A stretch of DNA of 64,000 nt. Source: Rallus limicola. Taxonomy: Eukaryota > Chordata > Aves > Gruiformes > Rallidae. Below the pieces are notes generated by a model. It saw only the letters and a program-made list of their open reading frames with translations, was not told where the DNA came from and ran no database searches. This document shows, piece after piece, positions 14,259-28,316 of this stretch (positions are counted from its first letter, which is position 1; every line of letters starts with the position of its first letter). The DNA lies in the NCBI GenBank assembly GCA_022605955.1, contig JAKCOZ010000336.1, positions 62,001 to 126,000 of the forward strand, given 5' to 3'. A program made the translations under genes and the position numbers.

Positions 14259-16634
14259 GCCTGGAAAGAGGGAAGATGCCTGGAACCTCCTACGGTGCTT
14301 TTCTCGGCCCTAGCAGACTGCACTTCAAAACATGCTAAACGTCCAGCAATAACTCCCAAAGTAAAGAAGCTAGGCATGAAAGGCATAGCTTGTCTGAAAC
14401 CTCCTAACAGGACACACAAGCAGACCCTGTCACTTTGGCTCTCAGCCTTTTCCTTTGCCTGGAAAGAAGGAACATACCTGCTACCTCCTACAGTGCTTTT
14501 CTCGGCCCTAGCAGACTGCAGTTCAAAACACGCTAAACGTCCAGCAATAACTCCCAAAGTAAAGAAGCTAGGCATGAAAGGCATAGCTTGTCTGAAACCT
14601 CCTAACAGGACACACAAGCAGACCCTGTCACTTTGGCTCTCAGCCTTTTCCTTTGCCTGGAAAGAGGGAACATGCCTGGAACCTCCTACGGTGCTTTTCT
14701 CGGCCCTAGCAGACTGCAGTTCAAAACATGCTAAACGTCCAGCAATAACTCCCAAAGTAAAGAAGCTAGGCATGAAAGGCATAGCTTGTCTGAAACCTCC
14801 TAACAGGACACACAAGCAGACCCTGTCACTTTGGCTCTCAGCCTTTTCCTTTGCCTGGAAAGAGGGAACATGCCTGGAACCTCCTACGGTGCTTTTCTCG
14901 GCCCTAGCAGACTGCACTTCAAAACATGCTAAACGTCCAGCAATAACTCCCAAAGTAAAGAAGCTAGGCATGAAAGGCATAGCTTGTCTGAAACCTCCTA
15001 ACAGGACACACGAGCAGACCCTGTCACTTTGGCTCTCAGCTTTTTCCTTTGCCTGGAAAGAAGGAACATACCTGCTACCTCCTACAGTGCTTTTCTCGGC
15101 CCTAGCAGACTGCAGTTCAAAACACGCTAAACGTCCAGCAATAACTCCTAAAGTAAAGAAGCTAGGCATGAAAGGCATAGCTTGTCTGAAACCTCCTAAC
15201 AGGACACACAAGCAGACCCTGTCACTTTGGCTCTCAGCCTTTTCCTTTGCCTGGAAAGAAGGAACATACCTGCTACCTCCTACAGTGCTTTTCTCGGCCC
15301 TAGCAGACTGCAGTTCAAAACATGCTAAACGTCCAGCAATAACTCCCAAAGTAAAGAAGCTAGGCATGAAAGGCATAGCTTGTCTGAAACCTTATAACAG
15401 GACACACAAGCAGACCCTGTCACTTTGGCTCTCAGCCTTTTCCTTTGCCTGGAAAGAGGGAACATGCCTGGAACCTCCTACGGTGCTTTTCTCGGCCCTA
15501 GCAGACTGCAGTTCAAAACATGCTAAACGTCCAGCAATAACTCCCAAAGTAAAGAAGCTAGGACTGAAAGGCATAGCTTGTCTGAAACCTCCTAACAGGA
15601 CACACAAGCAGACCCTGTCACTTTGGCTCTCAGCCTTTTCCTTTGCCTGGAAAGAAGGAACATACCTGCTACCTATAAAAGTGCTTTTCTCGGCCCTAGC
15701 AGACTGCAGTTCAAAACATGCTAAACGTCCAGCAATAACTCCCAAAGTAAAGAAGCTAGGACTGAAAGGCATAGCTTGTCTGAAACCTCCTAACAGGACA
15801 CACAAGCAGACCCTGTCACTTTGGCTCTCAGCCTTTTCCTTTGCATGGAAAGAGGGAACATACCTGCTACCTCCTACGGTGCTTTTCTCGGCCCTAGCAG
15901 ACTGCAGTTCAAAACATGCTAAACGTCCAGCAATAACTCCCAAAGTAAAGAAGCTAGGACTGAAAGGCATAGCTTGTCTGAAACCTCCTAACAGGACACA
16001 CAAGCAGACCCTGTCACTTTGGCTCTCAGCCTTTTCCTTTGCCTGGAAAGAAGGAACATACCTGCTACCTCCTACAGTGCTTTTCTCGGCCCTAGCAGAC
16101 TGCAGTTCAAAACATGCTAAACGTCCAGCAATAACTCCCAAAGTAAAGAAGTTAGGACTGAAAGGCATAGCTTGTCTGAAACCTCCTAACAGGACACACA
16201 AGCAGACCCTGTCACTTTGGCTCTCAGCCTTTTCCTTTGCCTGGAAAGAGGGAACATGCCTGGAACCTCCTACGGTGCTTTTCTCGGCCCTAGCAGACTG
16301 CAGTTCAAAACATGCTAAACGTCCAGCAATAACTCCCAAAGTAAAGAAGCTAGGCATGAAAGGCATAGCTTGTCTGAAACCTCCTACCAGGACACACAAG
16401 CAGACCCTGTCACTTTGGCTCTCAGCCTTTTCCTTTGCCTGGAAAGAGGGAACATACCTGCTACCTCCTACAGTGCTTTTCTCGGCCCTAGCAGACTGCA
16501 GTTCAAAACATGCTAAACGTCCAGCAATAACTCCCAAAGTAAAGAAGCTAGGCATGAAAGGCATAGCTTGTCTGAAACCTTATAACAGGACACACAAGCA
16601 GACCCTGTCACTTTGGCTCTCAGCCTTTTCCTTT
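14259..16634 (+). repeat. 12-unit block, first copy of a large segmental duplication
   Basis: Ordered tags are GGGAAGATG (14270), GCACTTC (14320, 14914), ACACGCTAAA (about 14527, 15122), CACACGAGCAG (about 15008), CAGCTTTTTCC (about 15038), TTGCATGG (15841), CCTACCAGG (16383) and CCTTATAAC (15391, 16579). The block reappears at 17823-19802 at offsets that step down from 18 to 17 to 16 units, showing whole-unit gains or losses. Part of the pattern (GCACTTC followed by ACACGCTAAA) also occurs 10 units earlier at 12340-12550. Confidence 0.88.
15674..15681 (+). other. TATAAAAG variant unit
   Basis: Same tag, 64 units from the first. Here the following unit has CTCCCAAAG instead of the CTGCTAAAG that accompanies it at 3.0 and 9.1 kb, so the linked tags have been separated by recombination or conversion. 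This unit is missing from the 18-19.8 kb duplicate. Confidence 0.85.
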
Positions 16635-17822
16635 GCCTGGAAAGAGGGAACATGCCTGGAACCTCCTACGGTGCTTTTCTCGGCCCTAGCAGACTGCAGT
16701 TCAAAACATGCTAAACGTCCAGCAATAACTCCCAAAGTAAAGAAGCTAGGCATGAAAGGCATAGCTTGTCTGAAACCTCCTAACAGGACACACAAGCAGA
16801 CCCTGTCACTTTGGCTCTCAGCCTTTTCCTTTGCCTGGAAAGAAAGAACATACCTGCTACCTCCTACAGTGCTTTTCTCGGCCCTAGCAGACTGCAGTTC
16901 AAAACATGCTAAACGTCCAGCAATAACTCCCAAAGTAAAGAAGCTAGGACTGAAAGGCATAGCTTGTCTGAAACCTCCTAACAGGACACACAAGCAGACC
17001 CTGTCACTTTGGCTCTCAGCCTTTTCCTTTGCCTGGAAAGAAGGAACATACCTGCTACCTCCTACGGTGCTTTTCTCGGCCCTAGCAGACTGCAGTTCAA
17101 AACATGCTAAACGTCCAGCAATAACTCCCAAAGTAAAGAAGCTAGGACTGAAAGGCATAGCTTGTCTGAAACCTCCTAACAGGACACACAAGCAGACCCT
17201 GTCACTTTGGCTCTCAGCCTTTTCCTTTGCCTGGAAAGATGGAACATGCCTGGAACCTCCTACGGTGCTTTTCTCGGCCCTAGCAGACTGCAGTTCAAAA
17301 CATGCTAAACGTCCAGCAATAACTCCCAAAGTAAAGAAGCTAGGCATGAAAGGCATAGCTTGTCTGAAACCTCCTAACAGGACACACAAGCAGACCCTGT
17401 CACTTTGGCTCTCAGCCTTTTCCTTTGCCTGGAAAGAGGGAACATGCCTGGAACCTCCTACGGTGCTTTTCTCGGCCCTAGCAGACTGCAGTTCAAAACA
17501 TGCTAAACGTCCAGCAATAACTCCCAAAGTAAAGAAGCTAGGATTGAAAGGCATAGCTTGTCTGAAACCTCCTAACAGGACACACAAGCAGACCCTGTCA
17601 CTTTGGCTCTCAGCCTTTTCCTTTGCCTGGAAAGAGGGAACATGCCTGGAACCTCCTACGGTGCTTTTCTCGGCCCTAGCAGACTGCAGTTCAAAACATG
17701 CTAAACGTCCAGCAATAACTCCCAAAGTAAAGAAGCTAGGACTGAAAGGCATAGCTTGTCTGAAACCTCCTAACAGGACACACAAGCAGACCCTGTCACT
17801 TTGGCTCTCAGCCTTTTCCTTT

Positions 17823-19802
17823 GCCTGGAAAGAGGGAAGATGCCTGGAACCTCCTACGGTGCTTTTCTCGGCCCTAGCAGACTGCACTTCAAAACATGCT
17901 AAACGTCCAGCAATAACTCCCAAAGTAAAGAAGCTAGGCATGAAAGGCATAGCTTGTCTGAAACCTCCTAACAGGACACACAAGCAGACCCTGTCACTTT
18001 GGCTCTCAGCCTTTTCCTTTGCCTGGAAAGAGGGAACATGCCTGGAACCTCCTACGGTGCTTTTCTCGGCCCTAGCAGACTGCAGTTCAAAACATGCTAA
18101 ACGTCCAGCAATAACTCCCAAAGTAAAGAAGCTAGGACTGAAAGGCATAGCTTGTCTGAAACCTCCTAACAGGACACACAAGCAGACCCTGTCACTTTGG
18201 CTCTCAGCCTTTTCCTTTGCCTGGAAAGAGGGAACATGCCTGGAACCTCCTACGGTGCTTTTCTCGGCCCTAGCAGACTGCACTTCAAAACATGCTAAAC
18301 GTCCAGCAATAACTCCCAAAGTAAAGAAGCTAGGCATGAAAGGCATAGCTTGTCTGAAACCTCCTAACAGGACACACGAGCAGACCCTGTCACTTTGGCT
18401 CTCAGCTTTTTCCTTTGCCTGGAAAGAAGGAACATACCTGCTACCTCCTACAGTGCTTTTCTCGGCCCTAGCAGACTGCAGTTCAAAACACGCTAAACGT
18501 CCAGCAATAACTCCTAAAGTAAAGAAGCTAGGCATGAAAGGCATAGCTTGTCTGAAACCTCCTAACAGGACACACAAGCAGACCCTGTCACTTTGGCTCT
18601 CAGCCTTTTCCTTTGCCTGGAAAGAAGGAACATACCTGCTACCTCCTACAGTGCTTTTCTCGGCCCTAGCAGACTGCAGTTCAAAACATGCTAAACGTCC
18701 AGCAATAACTCCCAAAGTAAAGAAGCTAGGCATGAAAGGCATAGCTTGTCTGAAACCTTATAACAGGACACACAAGCAGACCCTGTCACTTTGGCTCTCA
18801 GCCTTTTCCTTTGCCTGGAAAGAGGGAACATGCCTGGAACCTCCTACGGTGCTTTTCTCGGCCCTAGCAGACTGCAGTTCAAAACATGCTAAACGTCCAG
18901 CAATAACTCCCAAAGTAAAGAAGCTAGGCATGAAAGGCATAGCTTGTCTGAAACCTCCTAACAGGACACACAAGCAGACCCTGTCACTTTGGCTCTCAGC
19001 CTTTTCCTTTGCATGGAAAGAGGGAACATACCTGCTACCTCCTACGGTGCTTTTCTCGGCCCTAGCAGACTGCAGTTCAAAACATGCTAAACGTCCAGCA
19101 ATAACTCCCAAAGTAAAGAAGCTAGGACTGAAAGGCATAGCTTGTCTGAAACCTCCTAACAGGACACACAAGCAGACCCTGTCACTTTGGCTCTCAGCCT
19201 TTTCCTTTGCCTGGAAAGAAGGAACATACCTGCTACCTCCTACAGTGCTTTTCTCGGCCCTAGCAGACTGCAGTTCAAAACATGCTAAACGTCCAGCAAT
19301 AACTCCCAAAGTAAAGAAGCTAGGACTGAAAGGCATAGCTTGTCTGAAACCTCCTAACAGGACACACAAGCAGACCCTGTCACTTTGGCTCTCAGCCTTT
19401 TCCTTTGCCTGGAAAGAGGGAACATGCCTGGAACCTCCTACGGTGCTTTTCTCGGCCCTAGCAGACTGCAGTTCAAAACATGCTAAACGTCCAGCAATAA
19501 CTCCCAAAGTAAAGAAGCTAGGCATGAAAGGCATAGCTTGTCTGAAACCTCCTACCAGGACACACAAGCAGACCCTGTCACTTTGGCTCTCAGCCTTTTC
19601 CTTTGCCTGGAAAGAGGGAACATACCTGCTACCTCCTACAGTGCTTTTCTCGGCCCTAGCAGACTGCAGTTCAAAACATGCTAAACGTCCAGCAATAACT
19701 CCCAAAGTAAAGAAGCTAGGCATGAAAGGCATAGCTTGTCTGAAACCTTATAACAGGACACACAAGCAGACCCTGTCACTTTGGCTCTCAGCCTTTTCCT
19801 TT
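17823..19802 (+). repeat. 10-unit block, second copy of the large segmental duplication
   Basis: Tags match the 14.3-16.6 kb block: GGGAAGATG (17834, +3564 bp = 18 units), GCACTTC (17884, +18 units; 18280, +17 units), CACACGAGCAG (about 18374, +17 units), TTGCATGG (19009, +16 units) and CCTACCAGG (19551, +16 units). The TATAAAAG unit present in the first copy at 15674 is the unit missing here. Confidence 0.88.
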
Positions 19803-22800
19803 GCCTGGAAAGAGGGAACATGCCTGGAACCTCCTACGGTGCTTTTCTCGGCCCTAGCAGACTGCAGTTCAAAACATGCTAAACGTCCAGCAATAACTCC
19901 CAAAGTAAAGAAGCTAGGCATGAAAGGCATAGCTTGTCTGAAACCTCCTAACAGGACACACAAGCAGACCCTGTCACTTTGGCTCTCAGCCTTTTCCTTT
20001 GCCTGGAAAGAAGGAACATACCTGCTACCTCCTACAGTGCTTTTCTCGGCCCTAGCAGACTGCAGTTCAAAACATGCTAAACGTCCAGCAATAACTCCCA
20101 AAGTAAAGAAGCTAGGCATGAAAGGCATAGCTTGTCTGAAACCTTATAACAGGACACACAAGCAGACCCTGTCACTTTGGCTCTCAGCCTTTTCCTTTGC
20201 CTGGAAAGAGGGAACATGCCTGGAACCTCCTACGGTGCTTTTCTCGGCCCTAGCAGACTGCAGTTCAAAACATGCTAAACGTCCAGCAATAACTCCCAAA
20301 GTAAAGAAGCTAGGCATGAAAGGCATAGCTTGTCTGAAACCTCCTAACAGGACACACAAGCAGACCCTGTCACTTTGGCTCTCAGCCTTTTCCTTTGTCT
20401 GGAAAGAGGGAACATGCCTGGAACCTCCTAGGGTGCTTTTCTCGGCCCTAGCAGACTGCAGTTCAAAACATGCTAAACGTCCAGCAATAACTCCCAAAGT
20501 AAAGAAGCTAGGCATGAAAGGCAAAGCTTGTCTGAAACCTCCTAACAGGACACACAAGCAGACCCTGTCACTTTGGCTCTCAGCCTTTTCCTTTGCCTGG
20601 AAAGAGGGAACATGCCTGGAACCTCCTACGGTGCTTTTCTCGGCCCTAGCAGACTGCAGTTCAAAACATGCTAAACGTCCAGCAATAACTCCCAAAGTAA
20701 AGAAGCTAGGATTGAAAGGCATAGCTTGTCTGAAACCTCCTAACAGGACACACAAGCAGACCCTGTCACTTTGGCTCTCAGCCTTTTCCTTTGCCTGGAA
20801 AGAGGGAACATGCCTGGAACCTCCTACGGTGCTTTTCTCGGCCCTAGCAGACTGCAGTTCAAAACATGCTAAACGTCCAGCAATAACTCCCAAAGTAAAG
20901 AAGCTAGGACTGAAAGGCATAGCTTGTCGGAAACCTCCTAACAGGACACACAAGCAGACCCTGTCACTTTGGCTCTCAGCCTTTTCCTTTGCCTGGAAAG
21001 AGGGAACATGCCTGGAACCTCCTACGGTGCTTTTCTCGGCCCTAGCAGACTGCAGTTCAAAACATGCTAAACGTCCAGCAATAACTCCCAAAGTAAAGAA
21101 GCTAGGCATGAAAGGCATAGCTTGTCTGAAACCTCCTAACAGGACACACAAGCAGACCCTGTCACTTTGGCTCTCAGCCTTTTCCTTTGCCTGGAAAGAA
21201 GGAACATACCTGCTACCTCCTACAGTGCTTTTCTCGGCCCTAGCAGACTGCAGTTCAAAACATGCTAAACGTCCAGCAATAACTCCCAAAGTAAAGAAGC
21301 TAGGCATGAAAGGCATAGCTTGTCTGAAACCTCCTAACAGGACACACAAGCAGACCCTGTCACTTTGGCTCTCAGCCTTTTCCTTTGCCTGGAAAGAGGG
21401 AACATGCCTGGAACCTCCTACGGTGCTTTTCTCGGCCCTAGCAGACTGCAGTTCAAAACTTGCTAAACGTCCAGCAATAACTCCCAAAGTAAAGAAGCTA
21501 GGACTGAAAGGCATAGCTTGTCTGAAACCTCCTAACAGGACACACAAGCAGACCCTGTCACTTTGGCTCTCAGCCTTTTCCTTTGCCTGGAAAGAAGGAA
21601 CATACCTGCTACCTCCTACAGTGCTTTTCTCGGCCCTAGCAGACTGCAGTTCAAAACATGCTAAACGTCCAGCAATAACTCCCAAAGTAAAGAAGCTAGG
21701 CATGAAAGGCATAGCTTGTCTGAAACCTTATAACAGGACACACAAGCAGACCCTGTCACTTTGGCTCTCAGCCTTTTCCTTTCCCTGGAAAGAGGGAACA
21801 TGCCTGGAACCTCCTACGGTGCTTTTCTCGGCCCTAGCAGACTGCAGTTCAAAACATGCTAAACGTCCAGCAATAACTCCCAAAGTAAAGAAGCTAGGCA
21901 TGAAAGGCATAGCTTGTCTGAAACCTCCTAACAGGACACACAAGCAGACCCTGTCACTTTGGCTCTCAGCCTTTTCCTTTGCCTGGAAAGAGGGAACATG
22001 CCTGGAACCTCCTACGGTGCTTTTCTCGGCCCTAGCAGACTGCAGTTCAAAACTTGCTAAACGTCCAGCAATAACTCCCAAAGTAAAGAAGCTAGGCATG
22101 AAAGGCATAGCTTGTCTGAAACCTCCTAACAGGACACACAAGCAGACCCTGTCACTTTGGCTCTCAGCCTTTTCCTTTGCCTGGAAAGAGGGAACATGCC
22201 TGGAACCTCCTACGGTGCTTTTCTCGGCCCTAGCAGACTGCAGTTCAAAACATGCTAAACGTCCAGCAATAACTCCCAAAGTAAAGAAGCTAGGACTGAA
22301 AGGCATAGCTTGTCTGAAACCTCCCAACAGGACACACAAGCAGACCCTGTCACTTTGGCTCTCAGCCTTTTCCTTTGCCTGGAAAGAGGGAACATGCCTG
22401 GAACCTCCTACGGTGCTTTTCTCGGCCCTAGCAGACTGCAGTTCAAAACATGCTAAACGTCCAGCAATAACTCCCAAAGTAAAGAAGCTAGGATTGAAAG
22501 GCATAGCTTGTCTGAAACCTCCTAACAGGACACACAAGCAGACCCTGTCACTTTGGCTCTCAGCCTTTTCCTTTGCCTGGAAAGAGGGAACATGCCTGGA
22601 ACCTCCTACGGTGCTTTTCTCGGCCCTAGCAGACTGCAGTTCAAAACATGCTAAACGTCCAGCAATAACTCCCAAAGTAAAGAAGCTAGGACTGAAAGGC
22701 ATAGCTTGTCTGAAACCTCCTAACAGGACACACAAGCAGACCCTGTCACTTTGGCTCTCAGCCTTTTCCTTTGCCTGGAAAGAGGGAACATGCCTGGAAC

Positions 22801-23593
22801 CTCCTACGGTGCTTTTCTCGGCCCTAGCAGACTGCAGTTCAAAACATGCTAAACGTCCAGCAATAACTCCCAAAGTAAAGAAGCTAGGACTGAAAGGCAT
22901 AGCTTGTCTGAAACCTCCTAACAGGACACACAAGCAGACCCTGTCACTTTGGCTCTCAGCCTTTTCCTTTGCCTGGAAAGAGGGAACATGCCTGGAACCT
23001 CCTACGGTGCTTTTCTCGGCCCTAGCAGACTGCAGTTCAAAACATGCTAAACGTCCAGCAATAACTCCCAAAGTAAAGAAGCTAGGCATGAAAGGCATAG
23101 CTTGTCTGAAACCTCCTAACAGGACACACAAGCAGACCCTGTCACTTTGGCTCTCAGCCTTTTCCTTTGCCTGGAAAGAGGGAACATACCTGCTACCTCC
23201 TACAGTGCTTTTCTCGGCCCTAGCAGACTGCAGTTCAAAACACGCTAAACGTCCAGCAATAACTCCCAAAGTAAAGAAGCTAGGCATGAAAGGCATAGCT
23301 TGTCTGAAACCTCCTAACAGGACACACAAGCAGACCCTGTCACTTTGGCTCTCAGCCTTTTCCTTTGCCTGGAAAGAAGGAACATACCTGCTACCTCCTA
23401 CAGTGCTTTTCTCGGCCCTAGCAGACTGCAGTTCAAAACATGCTAAACGTCCAGCAATAATTCCCAAAGTAAAGAAGCTAGGCATGAAAGGCATAGCTTG
23501 TCTGAAACCTCCTAACAGGACACACAAGCAGACCCTGTCACTTTGGCTCTCAGCCTTTTCCTTTGCCTGGAAAGAAGGAACATACCTGCTACC

Positions 23594-23799
23594 TATAAAA
23601 GTGCTTTTCTCGGCCCTAGCAGACTGCAGTTCAAAACATGCTAAACGTCCAGCAATAACTGCTAAAGTAAAGAAGCTAGGCATGAAAGGCATAGCTTGTC
23701 TGAAACCTCCTAACAGGACACACAAGCAGACCCTGTCACTTTGGCTCTCAGCCTTTTCCTTTGCCTGGAAAGAAGGAACATACCTGCTACCTATAAAAG
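23594..23799 (+). other. Adjacent pair of TATAAAAG variant units
   Basis: TATAAAAG at 23594 and again at 23792, 198 bp apart. CTGCTAAAG follows the first but CTCCCAAAG follows the second. The pair indicates single-unit duplication or conversion. Confidence 0.85.
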
Positions 23800-26700
23800 T
23801 GCTTTTCTCGGCCCTAGCAGACTGCAGTTCAAAACATGCTAAACGTCCAGCAATAACTCCCAAAGTAAAGAAGCTAGGATTGAAAGGCATAGCTTGTCTG
23901 AAACCTCCTAACAGGACACACAAGCAGACCCTGTCACTTTGGCTCTCAGCCTTTTCCTTTGCCTGGAAAGAGGGAACATGCCTGGAACCTCCTACGGTGC
24001 TTTTCTCGGCCCTAGCAGACTGCAGTTCAAAACATGCTAAACGTCCAGCAATAACTCCCAAAGTAAAGAAGCTAGGCATGAATGGCATAGCTTGTCTGAA
24101 ACCTCCTAACAGGACACACAAGCAGACCCTGTCACTTTGGCTCTCAGCCTTTTCCTTTGCCTGGAAAGAGGGAACATGCCTGGAACCTCCTACGGTGCTT
24201 TTCTCGGCCCTAGCAGACTGCAGTTCAAAACATGCTAAACGTCCAGCAATAACTCCCAAAGTAAAGAAGCTAGGACTGAAAGGCATAGCTTGTCTGAAAC
24301 CTCCTAACAGGACACACAAGCAGACCCTGTCACTTTGGCTCTCAGCCTTTTCCTTTGCCTGGAAAGAGGGAACATGCCTGGAACCTCCTACGGTGCTTTT
24401 CTCGGCCCTAGCAGACTGCAGTTCAAAACATGCTAAACGTCCAGCAATAACTCCCAAAGTAAAGAAGCTAGGACTGAAAGGCATAGCTTGTCTGAAACCT
24501 CCTAACAGGACACACAAGCTGACCCTGTCACTTTGGCTCTCAGCCTTTTCCTTTGCCTGGAAAGAGGGAACATGCCTGGAACCTCCTACGGTGCTTTTCT
24601 CGGCCCTAGCAGACTGCAGTTCAAAACATGCTAAACGTCCAGCAATAACTCCCAAAGTAAAGAAGCTAGGACTGAAAGGCATAGCTTGTCTGAAACCTCC
24701 TAACAGGACACACAAGCAGACCCTGTCACTTTGGCTCTCAGCCTTTTCCTTTGCCTGGAAAGAGGGAACATGCCTGGAACCTCCTACGGTGCTTTTCTCG
24801 GCCCTAGCAGACTGCAGTTCAAAACATGCTAAACGTCCAGCAATAACTCCCAAAGTAAAGAAGCTAGGACTGAAAGGCATAGCTTGTCTGAAACCTCCTA
24901 ACAGGACACACAAGCAGACCCTGTCACTTTGGCTCTCAGCCTTTTCCTTTGCCTGGAAAGAGGGAACATGCCAGGAACCTCCTACGGTGCTTTTCTCGGC
25001 CCTAGCAGACTGCAGTTCAAAACATGCTAAACGTCCAGCAATAACTCCCAAAGTAAAGAAGCTAGGACTGAAAGGCATAGCTTGTCTGAAACCTCCTAAC
25101 AGGACACACAAGCTGACCCTGTCACTTTGGCTCTCAGCCTTTTCCTTTGCCTGGAAAGAGGGAACATGCCTGGAACCTCCTACGGTGCTTTTCTCGGCCC
25201 TAGCAGACTGCAGTTCAAAACATGCTAAACGTCCAGCAATAACTCCCAAAGTAAAGAAGCTAGGCATGAAAGGCATAGCTTGTCTGAAACCTCCTAACAG
25301 GACACACAAGCAGACCCTGTCACTTTGGCTCTCAGCCTTTTCCTTTGCCTGGAAAGAGGGAACATGCCTGGAACCTCCTACAGTGCTTTTCTCGGCCCTA
25401 GCAGACTGCAGTTCAAAACATGCTAAACGTCCAGCAATAACTCCCAAAGTAAAGAAGCTAGGCATGAAAGGCATAGCTTGTCTGAAACCTCCTAACAGGA
25501 CACACAAGCAGACCCTGTCACTTTGGCTCTCAGCCTTTTCCTTTGCCTGGAAAGAGGGAACATGCCTGGAACCTCCTACGGTGCTTTTCTCGGCCCTAGC
25601 AGACTGCAGTTCAAAACATGCTAAACGTCCAGCAATAACTCCCAAAGTAAAGAAGCTAGGCATGAAAGGCATAGCTTGTCTGAAACCTCCTAACAGGACA
25701 CACAAGCAGACCCTGTCACTTTGGCTCTCAGCCTTTTCCTTTGCCTGGAAAGAAGGAACATACCTGCTACCTCCTACAGTGCTTTTCTCGGCCCTAGCAG
25801 ACTGCAGTTCAAAACACGCTAAACGTCCAGCAATAACTCCCAAAGTAAAGAAGCTAGGCATGAAAGGCATAGCTTGTCTGAAACCTCCTAACAGGACACA
25901 CAAGCAGACCCTGTCACTTTGGCTCTCAGCCTTTTCCTTTGCCTGGAAAGAAGGAACATACCTGCTACATCCTACAGTGCTTTTCTCGGCCCTAGCAGAC
26001 TGCAGTTCAAAACATGCTAAACGTCCAGCAATAACTCCCAAAGTAAAGAAGCTAGGACTGAAAGGCATAGCTTGTCTGAAACCTTATAACAGGACACAAA
26101 AGCAGACCCTGTCACTTTGGCTCTCAGCCTTTTCCTTTGCCTGGAAAGAGGGAACATGCCTGGAACCTCCTACGGTGCTTTTCTCGGCCCTAGCAGACTG
26201 CAGTTCAAAACATGCTAAACGTCCAGCAATAACTCCCAAAGTAAAGAAGCTAGGCATGAAAGGCATAGCTTGTCTGAAACCTCCTAACAGGACACACAAG
26301 CAGACCCTGTCACTTTGGCTCTCAGCCTTTTCCTTTGCCTGGAAAGAGGGAACATGCCTGGAACCTCCTACGGTGCTTTTCTCGGCCCTAGCAGACTGCA
26401 GTTCAAAACATGCTAAACGTCCAGCAATAACTCCCAAAGTAAAGAAGCTAGGACTGAAAGGCATAGCTTGTCTGAAACCTCCTAACAGGACACACAAGCT
26501 GACCCTGTCACTTTGGCTCTCAGCCTTTTCCTTTGCCTGGAAAGAGGGAACATGCCTGGAACCTCCTACGGTGCTTTTCTCGGCCCTAGCAGACTGCAGT
26601 TCAAAACTAGCTAAACGTCCAGCAATAACTGCCAAAGTAAAGAAGCTAGGACTGAAAGGCATAGCTTGTCTGAAACCTCCTAACAGGACACACAAGCAGA

Positions 26701-28316
26701 CCCTGTCACTTTGGCTCTCAGCCTTTTCCTTTGCATGGAAAGAGGGAACATGCCTGGAACCTCCTACGGTGCTTTTCTCGGCCCTAGCAGACTGCAGTTC
26801 AAAACATGCTAAACGTCCAGCAATAACTCCCAAAGTAAAGAAGCTAGGACTGAAAGGCATAGCTTGTCTGAAACCTCCTAACAGGACACACAAGCAGACC
26901 CTGTCACTTTGGCTCTCAGCCTTTTCCTTTGCCTGGAAAGAGGGAACATGCCTGGAACCTCCTACGGTGCTTTTCTCGGCCCTAGCAGACTGCAGTTCAA
27001 AACATGCTAAACGTCCAGCAATAACTCCCAAAGTAAAGAAGCTAGGCATGAAAGGCATAGCTTGTCTGAAACCTCCTAACAGGACACACAAGCAGACCCT
27101 GTCACTTTGGCTCTCAGCCTTTTCCTTTGCCTGGAAAGAAGGAACATACCTGCTACCTCCTACGGTGCTTTTCTCGGCCCTAGCAGACTGCAGTTCAAAA
27201 CATGCCAAACGTCCAGCAATAACTCCCAAAGTAAAGAAGCTAGGCATGAAAGGCATAGCTTGTCTGAAACCTCCTAACAGGACACACAAGCAGACCCTGT
27301 CACTTTGGCTCTCAGCCTTTTCCTTCGCCTGGAAAGAGGGAACATGCCTGGAACCTCCTACGGTGCTTTTCTCGGCCCTAGCAGACTGCAGTTCAAAACA
27401 TGCTAAACGTCCAGCAATAACTCCCAAAGTAAAGAAGCTAGGCATGAAAGGCATAGCTTGTCTGAAACCTTATAACAGGACACAAAAGCAGACCCTGTCA
27501 CTTTGGCTCTCAGCCTTTTCCTTTGCCTGGAAAGAGGGAACATGCCTGGAACCTCCTACGGTGCTTTTCTCGGCCCTAGCAGACTGCAGTTCAAAACATG
27601 CTAAACGTCCAGCAATAACTCCCAAAGTAAAGAAGCTAGGACTGAAAGGCATAGCTTGTCTGAAACCTCCTAACAGGACACACAAGCAGACCCTGTCACT
27701 TTGGCTCTCAGCCTTTTCCTTTGCCTGGAAAGAGGGAACATGCCTGGAACCTCCTACGGTGCTTTTCTCGGCCCTAGCAGACTGCAGTTCAAAACATGCT
27801 AAACGTCCAGCAATAACTCCCAAAGTAAAGAAGCTAGGACTGAAAGGCATAGCTTGTCTGAAACCTCCTAACAGGACACACAAGCTGACCCTGTCACTTT
27901 GGCTCTCAGCCTTTTCCTTTGCCTGGAAAGAAGGAACATACCTTCTACATCCTACAGTGCTTTTCTCGGCCCTAGCAGACTGCAGTTCAAAACATGCTAA
28001 ACGTCCAGCAATAACTCCCAAAGTAAAGAAGCTAGGACAGAAAGGCATAGCTTGTCTGAAACCTCCTAACAGGACACACAAGCAGACCCTGTCACTTTGG
28101 CTCTCAGCCTTTTCCTTTGCCTGGAAAGAGGGAACATGCCTGGAACCTCCTACGGTGCTTTTCTCGGCCCTAGCAGACTGCAGTTCAAAACATGCTAAAC
28201 GTCCAGCAATAACTCCCAAAGTAAAGAAGCTAGGACTGAAAGGCATAGCTTGTCTGAAACCTCCTAACAGGACACACAAGCAGACCCTGTCACTTTGGCT
28301 CTCAGCCTTTTCCTTT

